From positions 744,001 to 808,000 of the forward strand of contig NZ_CP155447.1 in NCBI RefSeq assembly GCF_045290345.1: a stretch of DNA of 64,000 nt. The letters run 5' to 3'. The notes below the pieces were generated by a model. The model was not told where the DNA came from. It worked only from the letters and a program-made list of their open reading frames with translations, and did no database searches. Source of the DNA: Singulisphaera sp045290345 (lineage in GTDB: Bacteria > Planctomycetota > Planctomycetia > Isosphaerales > Isosphaeraceae). The position numbers and the translations under genes are program-made. This document shows positions 26,020-34,413 of the stretch, piece by piece. Every line of letters begins with the position of its first letter. Position 1 is the stretch's first letter.

Positions 26020-27354
26020 TCAGCAAAACGGCCGCAGGGCCTGGCGCATGGCAGCGGCGGTGGGGTAGCGATCCTTCGGGTCGCGAGCCAGGCACTTCTG
26101 GAGCACGGCGGCCAGGGCCGCCGGAATGTCGGGGCGTCGTTTGCGGACCGGTACCGGTGGTTCTTCCAGAAGGGTGCGGATCAGGTCCCCGCCTTCCGCC
26201 ACCTGGTCGTAGATAAACTGGCTGGTAAGCAGGTAATAGAGCGTCGCGGCGCTGGCGTAGAGGTCGCCCGAGGGGAGCACCGTCTTGAAGTCGAGCATCT
26301 GCTCGGGCGGCATGAACGGCACCGTCCCGCGCATCTCACCCGAGAAGGTCAGACCCGACAGCCCGAGTCCGCGGAAGCTCTTGGCCAGGCCGAAGTCGGA
26401 GATCTTGGCGACCAAGCCCTCCGGCCGGCGGCCGATCAGGATGTTCTCGGGCTTGATGTCGCGGTGGACAAACCCAAGGCGGTGCGCTTGCTCGAGGCCC
26501 TTGAGGACCTGGCAGGCCATCCGGCAAGCCTGTGAGATCGGGTAGCGCCCCGGGGCCGAGTTGGCCAGGGCTTCCAGGTTCGAGCCCGCGACATACTCCA
26601 TCGCGAACCAGAACTGCCCCCGGGTCATCCCCTGTTCCAGCCACTCGACGATGTTCGGGTGCTTCAACTGGCTGATCACCGACATCTCCCGCAGAAAGCG
26701 GTCGACGGCCGAACGCGCGGCGGCCGACTCGGGGACGATCAGCTTCAGCGCGACCAATTTCCCGGTCTCGTTGTGCTTCGCCTGGTAGACGACCCCCATC
26801 GCCCCTCGGCCCAGCTCACGGACGGTGGTGAAGTGCGGGACCGGCTGGGGCAGCGAAGACGACTCGGCCCGGCAGAAGTCGCAGAGCCACTCGACGGCCT
26901 CTCCCACCACCTGGTTCGGTCCGCTTGCCACGTCAATCCCCAACGGGGCAGGCGAGCCACACCCCGCGCACTGGATCGGCTTGGGATGCACGTCCAACCC
27001 GGCGACCGACAACGTCCGGCTCCCCGTCTGCGTCTCCATCTCGCTCGTCTTCGAAGCCGTCTCGACCCGGACCCGGAAGATGCTCTGCCCCGCCGCGATC
27101 CGATCACCCGAGTTCAGCTTGGCCCGGTCGACCCGGCGCTCGTTGACGAAAGTTCCGTTGGTGCTCCCCAGGTCGCGGAGCTCGCACCGGGGCGGATTGA
27201 TCTCGATCAGAAAGTGATCGCGTGAGAGCGCAGTATCCTCAGGCACCGGACAATGAACGAACCGCGACCGACCCACGATAAACGTGTCGTGTCGATCGAA
27301 GACGAACGAACGGCCCTGACGCGGGCCTTCGAGAACATCCAAGATCACTCGCAT
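26020..27354 (-). CDS. FHA domain - zinc-ribbon - serine/threonine protein kinase
   Basis: A 444-residue cytosolic signalling protein without a membrane helix. Residues 1-100 are an FHA domain (VGRSRF, DTALSRDHF and DLGSTNGTFVNERRV), which binds phosphothreonine. About 128-170 has two CxxC pairs (CAGC and CDFC) suggesting a zinc ribbon. About 180-440 is a Hanks-type kinase with glycine loop ELGRGAMGVVYQ, VALKLI lysine, HRDIKPENILI with catalytic Asp299, DFGLAK and the activation-segment GTVPFMPPEQ. The start ATG 27354 is preferred because it begins the FHA domain; the longer frame upstream adds low-complexity sequence only. It is divergent from psuG with about 180 bp between starts. Confidence 0.93.
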   Translation of the reverse strand: MRVILDVLEGPRQGRSFVFDRHDTFIVGRSRFVHCPVPEDTALSRDHFLIEINPPRCELRDLGSTNGTFVNERRVDRAKLNSGDRIAAGQSIFRVRVETASKTSEMETQTGSRTLSVAGLDVHPKPIQCAGCGSPAPLGIDVASGPNQVVGEAVEWLCDFCRAESSSLPQPVPHFTTVRELGRGAMGVVYQAKHNETGKLVALKLIVPESAAARSAVDRFLREMSVISQLKHPNIVEWLEQGMTRGQFWFAMEYVAGSNLEALANSAPGRYPISQACRMACQVLKGLEQAHRLGFVHRDIKPENILIGRRPEGLVAKISDFGLAKSFRGLGLSGLTFSGEMRGTVPFMPPEQMLDFKTVLPSGDLYASAATLYYLLTSQFIYDQVAEGGDLIRTLLEEPPVPVRKRRPDIPAALAAVLQKCLARDPKDRYPTAAAMRQALRPFC

Positions 27355-27534
27355 TGTGGCGTCGTTGGTCCTCCCCAATCTGAGTTGTTGGTCATTATAC
27401 TCCAGGCAAGGCCAGGGCCGGAGTCCTTTATGACCAAGTTCCGGCCGACGGCCGAGAACCGGACCACTCGCCTGCCTGGTTTTCCGGGCGGGCGAGGCCA
27501 AGCGAGCACGGGGACGTTCAGGAGTCTTTTGCTG

Positions 27535-28467
27535 ATGACGGACACTCACGAGATCACGACGGAGGTCCAGGAGGCCCTGGCCGAAGGGCGGGCCGTTGTG
27601 GCCTTGGAGTCAACCCTGGTCGCGCAGGGGCTTCCTTGGCCCGAGAACCTCGAAACGGCGCGAGGGGCCGAGGCGGCCGTCCGATCGGCGGGAGCCATTC
27701 CCGCCACGATTGCAGTCATCGCCGGCCGGATCCGGATCGGCCTCTCGGCCCCGGAGCTGGAGCACTTGGCCCGCGCCGGGACGTTCCTGAAAGCGGGCCG
27801 ACGCGATCTCTCCCTGGCCGTCGCGCGGCGGCTCGACGCCGCCACGACCGTCTCGGCGACCCTCTGGATCGCACGAGGGCAGGGGATCGGCGTGATGGCG
27901 ACCGGCGGCCTGGGGGGCGTCCACCGCGAGGCGGCGACCACCTTCGATATCTCGAACGACCTCGACGAACTCGCCCGCGCCGACGGCGCCCTGGTCGTCT
28001 GTTCGGGGATCAAGTCGATCCTCGACATGCCGGCCACCCTCGACGCCCTGGAGACCCGGGGAGTGCCCGTCGTCGGCTACCAGACCAGCGAGCTGCCCGC
28101 GTTTCTGACCCGATCGAGCGGCCTCGCCCTGGAGGCGCGTGTGGAGTCCGCCGACGATGCCGCGGCCCTGGTCCGCGCCCACCGTGACCTCAGAATCCCC
28201 GGCGCCCTGATCTTGACGCAACCGGTCCCCGAGGCCGACGCCCTTGATCCGAGCGCGATGGACGCCGCCCTCGAATCCGCGCTGGCCGAGGCCCGCCACC
28301 AGCGAATCTCCGGCAAGGAAGTCACTCCCTTCCTGCTCGGCCGGATCCGCCAGGCCACCGAAGGCCGCGGCCTGCGAGCCAACAAGGCCCTCATCCTCGC
28401 CAACGCCCGGCTGGCGGGGGAGGTGGCGGCGGCCCTGGCTTTGAATACGGATTTCAACCACGAATAA
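27535..28467 (+). CDS. psuG: Pseudouridine-5'-phosphate glycosidase
   Basis: A 310-residue protein of the PsuG/IndA family. It splits pseudouridine 5'-phosphate into uracil and ribose 5-phosphate. Hallmarks are VALESTLVAQGLPWPENLETA at about 21-41, the KAGRRDLSLAVARRLDAATTVSAT block, GVMATGGLGGVHR and a C-terminal GKEVTPFLLGRI motif with NKALILANA. ATG 27535 follows CAGGAG. The usual partner kinase PsuK is not adjacent. The far upstream extension of the frame overlaps the divergent kinase gene and is not coding. Confidence 0.93.
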   Translation: MTDTHEITTEVQEALAEGRAVVALESTLVAQGLPWPENLETARGAEAAVRSAGAIPATIAVIAGRIRIGLSAPELEHLARAGTFLKAGRRDLSLAVARRLDAATTVSATLWIARGQGIGVMATGGLGGVHREAATTFDISNDLDELARADGALVVCSGIKSILDMPATLDALETRGVPVVGYQTSELPAFLTRSSGLALEARVESADDAAALVRAHRDLRIPGALILTQPVPEADALDPSAMDAALESALAEARHQRISGKEVTPFLLGRIRQATEGRGLRANKALILANARLAGEVAAALALNTDFNHE

Positions 28468-28555
28468 CAAAAAAGAAAAACAACAATTAACACAAAAATT
28501 TCTACATATCAATAAATTCAAACGGCCCGATACAGGGCTAGGAAGCCTCTCGCTA

Positions 28556-28673
28556 CTCGTTCGGTCCCCTGTGGGAATGAAGTCTGGGACGCTCTTCTGC
28601 GTCCTCGGCTTTCGAACGCCAGACGACGCGAAGCGTCGGGGACGGCATTTCCACGGGGGACCGTGAGAACGAG
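28556..28673. repeat. Multi-arm inverted repeat between convergent genes
   Basis: CTCGTTC-GGTCCCC-t-GTGGGAATG at the left pairs with CATTTCCAC-GGGGGACC-gtga-GAACGAG at the right. Inside are two smaller hairpins, GGGACGC-tcttct-GCGTCC and CGACGC-gaa-GCGTCG. The fold would be a three- or four-arm structure. It sits between the stop of psuG and the stop of the next minus-strand gene, so a bidirectional terminator or a mobile palindromic element are both possible. Confidence 0.7.
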
Positions 28674-28682
28674 GGGAAACCA

Positions 28683-29366
28683 TCAAAACTTGTGATTCGG
28701 GAACTTCACGCGCTCGATCCAGAGCAAGATCCCGTCACAAGGGCCGATGGGGGTTGTCACCTGCCCCTGGGCGTTCGGACGTGTGAAGCGGCGTCGGAAC
28801 AGGACGAAGGGCTTGTCGGCGGGCAGTTGAGTGCTGAGCGAGTATTGCCCGCCACCCGACGAACCGGTCGCGGGATCCCATTCCTGGGGTTCCTCCAACG
28901 ACAACCGCTTCGTCCCATCCTGGGTGATGTTGACTTGCCATCCCGTGCCGACCCGCTTCTGCTCCAACTCGAGGCCATGCCGACCCGCCTCGATCCGCTC
29001 GCTTTTCACCACGGGCGCGAAGCCGTTCTGGTCGATGCCACGCGTCGCCACGCACAACCAATATTGTCCGGCCGGCAAGTGGATGTCCCACCGGTTCTCG
29101 TCGTACCAACGTTCTTCCCGCTTCACGACGGCAATTTTGTTCGGGTCGTCGATCACTAGCTCTCGCGCTAGCGGTCGTAGGGTCTGAATCCGGGCTTCGA
29201 TGGACTTGTTCTGTTCCCGATTGATGAGAACCGTCATCCAGACCGCGATGACGGCCGTCAACAAGAACAAGGTCCGCAAGCCGACTTGCCATCGCCTTCG
29301 AACGGGACGTCTCTCAGGGGAATTGCCGATTCCCAGATCGACTGGCTGAAACGAAGTGTCAGACAC
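28683..29366 (-). CDS. Hypothetical one-helix membrane protein, 227 aa
   Basis: After a basic N terminus (RRPVRRRWQ) a single helix LRTLFLLTAVIAVWMTVLI at about 31-49 would anchor the protein; the RTLFLLTAVIAVW pattern is common in planctomycete type-II-like anchored proteins. The remainder is a beta-rich extracytoplasmic domain (WDIHLPAGQYWLCVAT, LPADKPFVLFRRRF). The GTG start at 29366 follows AGGGGGATC. The gene downstream of the same design (29391-30007) is transcribed before it with 24 bp between, so the two form a likely operon and may be paralogues. Confidence 0.75.
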   Translation of the reverse strand: MSDTSFQPVDLGIGNSPERRPVRRRWQVGLRTLFLLTAVIAVWMTVLINREQNKSIEARIQTLRPLARELVIDDPNKIAVVKREERWYDENRWDIHLPAGQYWLCVATRGIDQNGFAPVVKSERIEAGRHGLELEQKRVGTGWQVNITQDGTKRLSLEEPQEWDPATGSSGGGQYSLSTQLPADKPFVLFRRRFTRPNAQGQVTTPIGPCDGILLWIERVKFPNHKF

Positions 29367-29390
29367 GGACCGATCCCCCTGGAAAATCGC

Positions 29391-30007
29391 TCATGGTTTC
29401 GTCGCGTCAGCCCCCAAGATCAGCTCGTAGATCACAGGGATGAAGTGCTTCTGCTCGTACTCAGGCAGCTTCTGCCGGGCCTCCCGCTGCATGTCCTCAG
29501 GCAGCGTCAAGCGCAAGAGGATCGCCGCCCGGTCGGGCTGGATCGTCGTCAGTTGATCCGCTCCCAGTTGCTCGACGCTGATCTTATCCCAACGATCATC
29601 CAACAGTTTGGCGAAAGCCCGACTTCCGACGCCTGACAAGCTGCTGCCCCCCAAGAAGCTCGTATAAACCCGCATGTCACCTTGATCGTTCCGGCGAAAA
29701 CGCACGCGGGCGATGAACTCTTGCGAGCTACTGGACGAACTCGAGCTCTGGCCGCCCGACTTGCTCCTCAACAACAACTTGTAGTTGGGCGGCAGATACA
29801 CTCGCCAGGCGAAATGAAGGGCTCTCCGGTTTCCAAGGCGAGGACATGGACCTGAGTGGTGTCCCCGACCGGCAATTCGCCCGTGACTCGAGCCAGCCGT
29901 GCGTGCTGCCCCAACAATCGTGTTCGTTCCTGCCCCGATTGCCAGGCCAGAATAGCGCCCCCAAGAATCAGCAAGACAAGAAACGCATCCAAGGCTTTTT
30001 GCTTCAT
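29391..30007 (-). pseudogene. Membrane-anchored protein with a -1 frameshift
   Basis: The first part (30007-29819) encodes MKQKALDAFLVLLILGGAILAW, a membrane anchor, and a domain ending VHVLALETGEP. The second part (29821-29391, next frame) continues LHFAWRVYLPPNYKLLL and runs to a stop after ELILGADATKP. One missing C in the CCC run at 29821-29819 explains the break; with four C the two parts join into about 205 residues. The joined protein has the same layout as its neighbour (anchor, coiled linker, beta-rich domain; PAGQYWLCV there, PPNYKLLL here). It is either a real inactivation or an assembly error. Confidence 0.7.
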
Positions 30008-30173
30008 GGGAGTGTCCCGCGACAGCACGCATCACGACCATCAAGTTGGCCCAGAGTTGTTCGTCAGGAGCGAGAATTCTTTAGGATCTCCTTGGCGAGT
30101 GGAATCACGAATTCCATCGGCCAGGTCTTGCCATTCTCCACGCGTAGGACTCTTGCCAGCCGTTCGAAACGAA

Positions 30174-30216
30174 ATCGGCCCGCATGCCTTGATGGAATCA
30201 AGGCATGCGGGCCGAT
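30174..30216. repeat. Perfect 20-bp inverted repeat
   Basis: ATCGGCCCGCATGCCTTGAT (30174-30193) is the exact reverse complement of 30197-30216 with a GGA loop. On the minus strand it is followed by TTTCGTTTCG. It could be a terminator for minus-strand transcription from the RRM gene or the insertion scar of a palindromic element. Confidence 0.85.
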
Positions 30217-30290
30217 GGTTGTTTGACGACACCGGAGTCGGGCGAGAGCGACGATCCCGAGGCTCTTCGCGACTCCGGGCAAGGCGTATA

Positions 30291-30351
30291 AGATTAACCT
30301 CGCAAAACGGGGTTAATCTGACCGGTTCTCCCGAGACAGAGTCTCGGGAGA
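30291..30351. repeat. Two further palindromes behind the RRM gene
   Basis: AGATTAACC (30291-30299) pairs with GGTTAATCT (30311-30319), and TCTCCCGAGAC (30327-30337) with GTCTCGGGAGA (30341-30351) across AGA. Both lie within 120 bp downstream of the RRM gene stop (30410). They may stop transcription or stabilise the 3' end of the message. No T-run follows either. Confidence 0.7.
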
Positions 30352-30409
30352 GAGGTCGAAGGGCCTACACCAGCAAACCCTTCAACACCGATCGATCCAA
30401 GGGGACGGA

Positions 30410-30769
30410 TCAATAACGGCCGCGGCCACCACCGCCACCGCCGTAACCGCCGCCACCACCACCGCCGTAGCCACCACCACCGCCGCCGCCGTAGCCGCCG
30501 CCGCCGCCGCCGCCACGTGCTTCACGGGGCTTGGCTTCGTTGACCGTCAGGTTGCGCCCGTCGTGATCATGTCCGTTGAGGCCCTGGATCGCCGCCTGGG
30601 CTTGGGCGTCGGTGTCCATCTCAACAAAGCCGAATCCTTTAGAGCGATTCGTGTCACGGTCCACGATGATCTGTGCGCTCTGCACGGTGCCGAACTGGGA
30701 GAACAAGGCTTCCAGGTCGGACTCATTCACGTTGTAGGTCAGGTTGCCCACATACAGCTTCTTGGCCAC
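30410..30769 (-). CDS. Glycine-rich RRM RNA-binding protein
   Basis: A 119-residue protein. One RRM domain has RNP2 LYVGNL at 5-10 and RNP1 KGFGFVEM at 44-51. The C-terminal tail from about residue 83 is made of three YGGGGGGG repeats. This design is found in cyanobacterial and planctomycete cold-inducible RNA chaperones. The GTG start at 30769 follows GGGAG by 7 nt. A 440-bp non-coding region upstream could hold a long leader, as in cold-shock genes. Confidence 0.93.
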   Translation of the reverse strand: MAKKLYVGNLTYNVNESDLEALFSQFGTVQSAQIIVDRDTNRSKGFGFVEMDTDAQAQAAIQGLNGHDHDGRNLTVNEAKPREARGGGGGGGYGGGGGGGYGGGGGGGYGGGGGGRGRY

Positions 30770-31209
30770 TCTCAAACTCCCGGGCGAAGGCAAAACGACC
30801 CGCAAAACGCTTTCAGGGTCGAGAAGAAAGGGGATTCCGTTGAATCCCGGTGGGTGAGAAAGGCGAGGGAGGTAAGCAAGGACCGGATCGGGAAGAGCCA
30901 GCAATGCTGCTCGGTCGTCAGACCAACCGGCTTTGAGTATAACAAATTTACGTGATGAATGGATAGAGCAATCGACACAACTTCGCAATATCGGCAAAAC
31001 GGCGGATCGTCGGTTGCGCCGGTCGGCCCACGACCTCACTCCGCGTCCCCTCAACCCGGCCAAAACCCTCGTAATCCCGCGGAAATCGAAGCATTTCGCT
31101 CAAAAGGGTCCGCCCCCCTCCCAAGCGAAATGAGGGTTCTCGTTTGTGGCCGGACCGCGAACTCCCCCGCCTCATTTCAAAAAATAATTTAAAATTCGGA
31201 GTGAGGCGG
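30770..31209. other. Upstream region of the RRM gene, no gene seen
   Basis: A 440-bp non-coding stretch. Short antisense frames have no recognisable product. AT content rises around 30930-30960, a likely promoter area, and again at 31180-31200 beside the DUF2239 stop. No clean -35/-10 pair could be picked. Confidence 0.4.
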
Positions 31210-31848
31210 CTAACTCCGGGTTTCCGCCGTCGCGGCGTCGGCAGGAGATTCCTGAGTTTCCCGGGCAAGCCGCAGGACATGGGTCCGAACGTCCTCGGGC
31301 CAATCGCAGATCAGGACTTCGAGCCGTTTCGGGTCCTTGGCGAACAAAGCTCGGGTCGCCTCCTCGAATCCAGGGAGATTCCCGGCCATGGCCACCATGA
31401 ACCTGTAGGCCGACTCTTGCGCCCGACGGGCGCGATCCCGGCCCTCGTTTTCGCGCCTCGCCGCTTCCACGAGCTTGCGAAGCGCCACCGACGCCCCGCC
31501 GGGCTGCTCATTCAGCCAATCCCAGTGACGAGGCAAGAGAGTCACCTCACGGGCCACAACCCCCAACTTGGGACGCCCCGGCCCCCGAGGCGCAACCGGC
31601 GAGATTGCGGCGGCGGCCGGCCTGACGTCGCTTGCCCGTGGCTCGAGCTTCCCGACCACCTCCTCGGCCGTCCCCCGAAAATCCACCTCGACCAACTCGC
31701 TCGTCACGTCATCGAAAATCAAGACGGGGGCGGTCTCCCCGCGGTCGATGACCTCTTTGACGCGCAACACCACGTGCCCCAGTTCGCCCGACGCAATCCG
31801 TCGGGTCCCTTCAAAGGCCGTGCAATGACCGAAATCTCGATCCTTCAT
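31210..31848 (-). CDS. DUF2239 family protein
   Basis: A 212-residue protein. CTAFEGTRRIASGELGHVVLRVKEVID opens the domain. The linker AAAISPVAPRGPGRPKLGVVAREVTLLPRHWDWLNEQPGGASVALRKLVEAARR is characteristic of DUF2239. The GRPKLGVVAREVTLLPRHWDWL part resembles a short ribbon-helix-helix/DNA-binding segment, but the function is unknown. ATG 31848 follows GGGGAGGC. The gene has a well-formed promoter flanked by two identical inverted operators at 31892-31934, so tight regulation is expected. Confidence 0.9.
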   Translation of the reverse strand: MKDRDFGHCTAFEGTRRIASGELGHVVLRVKEVIDRGETAPVLIFDDVTSELVEVDFRGTAEEVVGKLEPRASDVRPAAAAISPVAPRGPGRPKLGVVAREVTLLPRHWDWLNEQPGGASVALRKLVEAARRENEGRDRARRAQESAYRFMVAMAGNLPGFEEATRALFAKDPKRLEVLICDWPEDVRTHVLRLARETQESPADAATAETRS

Positions 31849-31891
31849 CAACGCCTCCCCCTCATCTGACCCCGAATAGCGGACAGAGGGA

Positions 31892-31920
31892 ATATTACCC
31901 GGGCAAATCCAAAACGTCAA
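31892..31920 (-). promoter_or_regulatory. DUF2239 promoter
   Basis: On the minus strand TTGACG (31920-31915), a 17-bp spacer and TAATAT (31897-31892) place the transcription start near 31885, about 37 nt before the ATG. The -10 and spacer overlap one operator copy, and the -35 is next to the other. Confidence 0.7.
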
Positions 31921-31934
31921 TATTGCCCGGGTAA
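31895..31934. promoter_or_regulatory. Pair of TTRCCCGGGYAA operators
   Basis: TTACCCGGGCAA (31895-31906) and TTGCCCGGGTAA (31923-31934) are exact reverse complements of each other, and each is almost palindromic. Their centres are 28 bp apart, close to three helical turns. One overlaps the -10 and spacer and the other lies just upstream of the -35, the geometry of repression by a dimeric regulator bound on one DNA face. The regulator is not encoded nearby. Confidence 0.75.
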
Positions 31935-32684
31935 ATTCCAAGTAGAGGCATGCGAGATCGAGAGCCTCGCTCTGCTAAAGCCAATCGCACCACGGTCGTG
32001 ATTCGGGATGGATCGCCCTCCGGCAACGAGGGGAGGGCTTCCTTTTTCAATGGGTGAGGAACTCTTTCATTCGCCCGAATGCTCGTCACCGGCCATCGGG
32101 CGCGAACCAAGAGGGAGCCCGACGTTCGAGGCGAGGACACTTACCGGCCCCACTCAAACCCACAAGCAGATCCGCATCCGACAACAGGACAAAGCGATAT
32201 TTTCTCGTTCAGCAACCAGAGAGCGCTCCACGGCTCGCATAAATAACAATCTGCCCGAACAACGTAGTCGTTCAATCTGACATCAAGAGATCGGTTTGCG
32301 TCTTGACATCGCGAGGGCTTACAGTAAAACAGACCGACAACAAATAGAAATTCGCGAGACAGAATATGCCCTAAATGGCTAGGCGTCGATCAGGCCGAGA
32401 CCGTCCCAACTTTTTTCGGATTATTTTTTGGCCCGTCCGTCGCGCCGTTGCGTCTTCGCTCCGGTAGAGGCAAAGGCCGTCCCTGACATGAAGCCCGAAG
32501 TCGCGACAATCTCCGCCTGATTCACGCTCCATCGACGTCGATCAACCTTTCAACCATGCATCCCTTCGCGTAGCAGGCCCGTCGAAGACCGACCGAGGCA
32601 GCCTTGCCCTTCGAAAGGAGACGAGGGGTCCCCTTTGCCCGACCTATTTCTCTTCTTCAGAAATCACCTGAGAAAGCGATCTCC
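31935..32684. other. Intergenic region, promoter candidate only
   Basis: About 750 bp without a supportable gene between divergent genes. TTGACA at 32303-32308 with TAAAAC at 32325-32330 (16-bp spacer) is the best promoter candidate for the glycosyltransferase gene downstream, which would then have a leader of about 345 nt. Short frames on both strands have no recognisable content. Confidence 0.35.
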
Positions 32685-33728
32685 ATGAGGGCCAGAGAGG
32701 AGACCCCCGGCTCCCGCAAGCTCGACCTCTCGATCGTCGTCCCGGCGTTTCGGAGCGAGGGCTGCCTGGAGGCGCTTGCCAACGCCATCGACGCCACGCT
32801 CGGCCCGCTTGGATGGAGTTACGAGGTCGTGTTCGTCAACGACGGCTCTCCCGACCGCACCTGGGCCGTCATCGAATCGCTCTGCCAGACCCGCGAGAAC
32901 TACGTCGGGATCGACCTGAGGCGCAACTTCGGCCAGGACAATGCGATCATGACCGGCCTCCGTGCCGCCCGTGGCTCGCTCATTGCCATCATGGACGATG
33001 ACCTCCAGCATGACCCCGGAGACCTTCCCCGGCTGCGTGAGCATCTGCTCCACGAACGAGCCGACGTCGTCTACGCCAACTTTTCCACCAAACATCAGCA
33101 CGCGTGGAAGAACCTGGGAAGCTGGTTCAACGGCAAGTTCGCCGAGTGGGTCATCGAGAAACCGAAGGGCATCTATCTCTCCCCCTACAAGCTCATCCGC
33201 AAGGAGATCGCGGAGGCCATCTGCGACTACCAAGGCCCCGACCCCTACGTGGACGGACTCCTCTTTCAGGTCACCTCGCGAATCAGCCAGATCTCCGTCG
33301 CACATCACCCCCGGTTCGCCGACCACGGCAACTACACTTTCTTAAAGTCGCTCAAGGTCTGGGCTCGTCTGGCCACGGCGTTCTCGGTCAAGCCGATCCG
33401 CCTGGTTATCTTCGGCGGCTTCTTCTTCGCCGCTCTGGGTGGAGCGCTCGCCGTTTACGTCATCGCCTACCGGCTGCTCTACCCCGAGAACTTCGAGCAG
33501 GCGGTGGCGGGTTGGGCCTCCTTGATGGTGGCGCAGCTCCTCACCGCGGCCGTTCGTATGATCTTCCTCGGAATCGTCGGCGAGTATGCCGGGCGGACCT
33601 ACATCGCGGTCTGCCACAAGCCGCAAGCCACCGTGCGCGAGGTCCTCTATTCCGGCCCCCGCCCACTCGGGGCAGCGTCCCCTCCCCGAATGGAGAGCAA
33701 CGGTTCGGGAGCGAAAGTCGAGCCGTGA
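32685..33728 (+). CDS. GT2 polyprenyl-phosphate glycosyltransferase (ArnC/GtrB-like)
   Basis: A 347-residue membrane enzyme. The GT-A fold begins LSIVVPAFRSEGCLEAL. Nucleotide-sugar and metal motifs are FVNDGSPDRTW and MDDDLQHDP. HHPRFADHGNYTFLKSLKVWARLATAFSVKP is the ArnC/GtrB-type segment before two C-terminal helices (LVIFGGFFFAALGGALAVYVIAY and VAGWASLMVAQLLTAAVRMIFLGIVG). Such enzymes put a sugar on undecaprenyl phosphate at the inner face of the membrane. Its stop overlaps the start of the methyltransferase gene (GTGA). The start ATG 32685 gives the normal family N terminus. Confidence 0.9.
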   Translation: MRAREETPGSRKLDLSIVVPAFRSEGCLEALANAIDATLGPLGWSYEVVFVNDGSPDRTWAVIESLCQTRENYVGIDLRRNFGQDNAIMTGLRAARGSLIAIMDDDLQHDPGDLPRLREHLLHERADVVYANFSTKHQHAWKNLGSWFNGKFAEWVIEKPKGIYLSPYKLIRKEIAEAICDYQGPDPYVDGLLFQVTSRISQISVAHHPRFADHGNYTFLKSLKVWARLATAFSVKPIRLVIFGGFFFAALGGALAVYVIAYRLLYPENFEQAVAGWASLMVAQLLTAAVRMIFLGIVGEYAGRTYIAVCHKPQATVREVLYSGPRPLGAASPPRMESNGSGAKVEP

Positions 33729-34387
33729 GCACCAGCCTGGTCTACCGCAATTCATTCACCTATGAACTTGTCATGCGGCTTCTCTACAGGCGTCACTACC
33801 TGGCGCGATTTGAAGCCGTCGCGCAACTCATCCCCGCGGAGGCCAGCGTCCTCGACCTCTGCTGCGGACCGGGAACCCTTTTCGATCGCCACCTCCGCGC
33901 CAAGGGGGTGCGTTACACCGGCCTGGACTGTAATCCCGGCTTCATTGCCCGGATAAAGCGTCTCGGGGGAGAAGGGCAGGGGGCCGTCTGCGACGTCGGC
34001 CGGCTCGAGTCATTCCCTCAGTCCGACTACGTCATCATGCAAGCGAGCCTTTATCATTTTCTCCCGGACGTCGAATCCCTCCTCAACCGGATGGAGCAGG
34101 CCGCACGCAGGGCGGTCATTGTGGCGGAACCGATCCGTAACCTCGCGACCGGCTCGAACCGGTGGCTCGCGACCCTGGCGAGCCGCCAGACCAACGCCGG
34201 GCTCGGCTCCCAGCCCACCCGATTCACCGAAGCCATGCTCGATCACCTCTTCGCCTCGCGCACGGCCCACCCGTTCCGGTCCTTCCTGATTCCGGGAGGG
34301 CGCGAAAAGGTCTACGTCGTCGAGGTGGGACGCGACGAGCCAGGGTCCGCTTCGTGGAATATCAACCCGGCGTCGCCTTCCCAATAA
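33725..34387 (+). CDS. Class I SAM-dependent methyltransferase
   Basis: A 220-residue protein. Motif I is VLDLCCGPGTLFDRHL at about 41-56, then GLDCNPGF as motif II acidic loop, VCDVGRLESFPQSDYVIMQASLYHFLPD as the post-motif region, and a C-terminal beta strand ending in EKVYVVEVG. Substrate is unknown. Its GTG start overlaps the GT2 stop by four bases (GTGA), so it is translationally coupled and likely acts on the same glycan or lipid-linked sugar. It is convergent with the GT39 gene. Confidence 0.87.
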   Translation: MSTSLVYRNSFTYELVMRLLYRRHYLARFEAVAQLIPAEASVLDLCCGPGTLFDRHLRAKGVRYTGLDCNPGFIARIKRLGGEGQGAVCDVGRLESFPQSDYVIMQASLYHFLPDVESLLNRMEQAARRAVIVAEPIRNLATGSNRWLATLASRQTNAGLGSQPTRFTEAMLDHLFASRTAHPFRSFLIPGGREKVYVVEVGRDEPGSASWNINPASPSQ

Positions 34388-34413
34388 CAACGCCAAGGGA
34401 GATTGGGCCACTC

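Noticed and set aside
30419..30530. Array-like GCC/ACC repeats resembling a short tandem or CRISPR-type array
   Set aside because: They encode the Gly-Gly-Tyr tail of the RRM protein in frame; no spacer structure.
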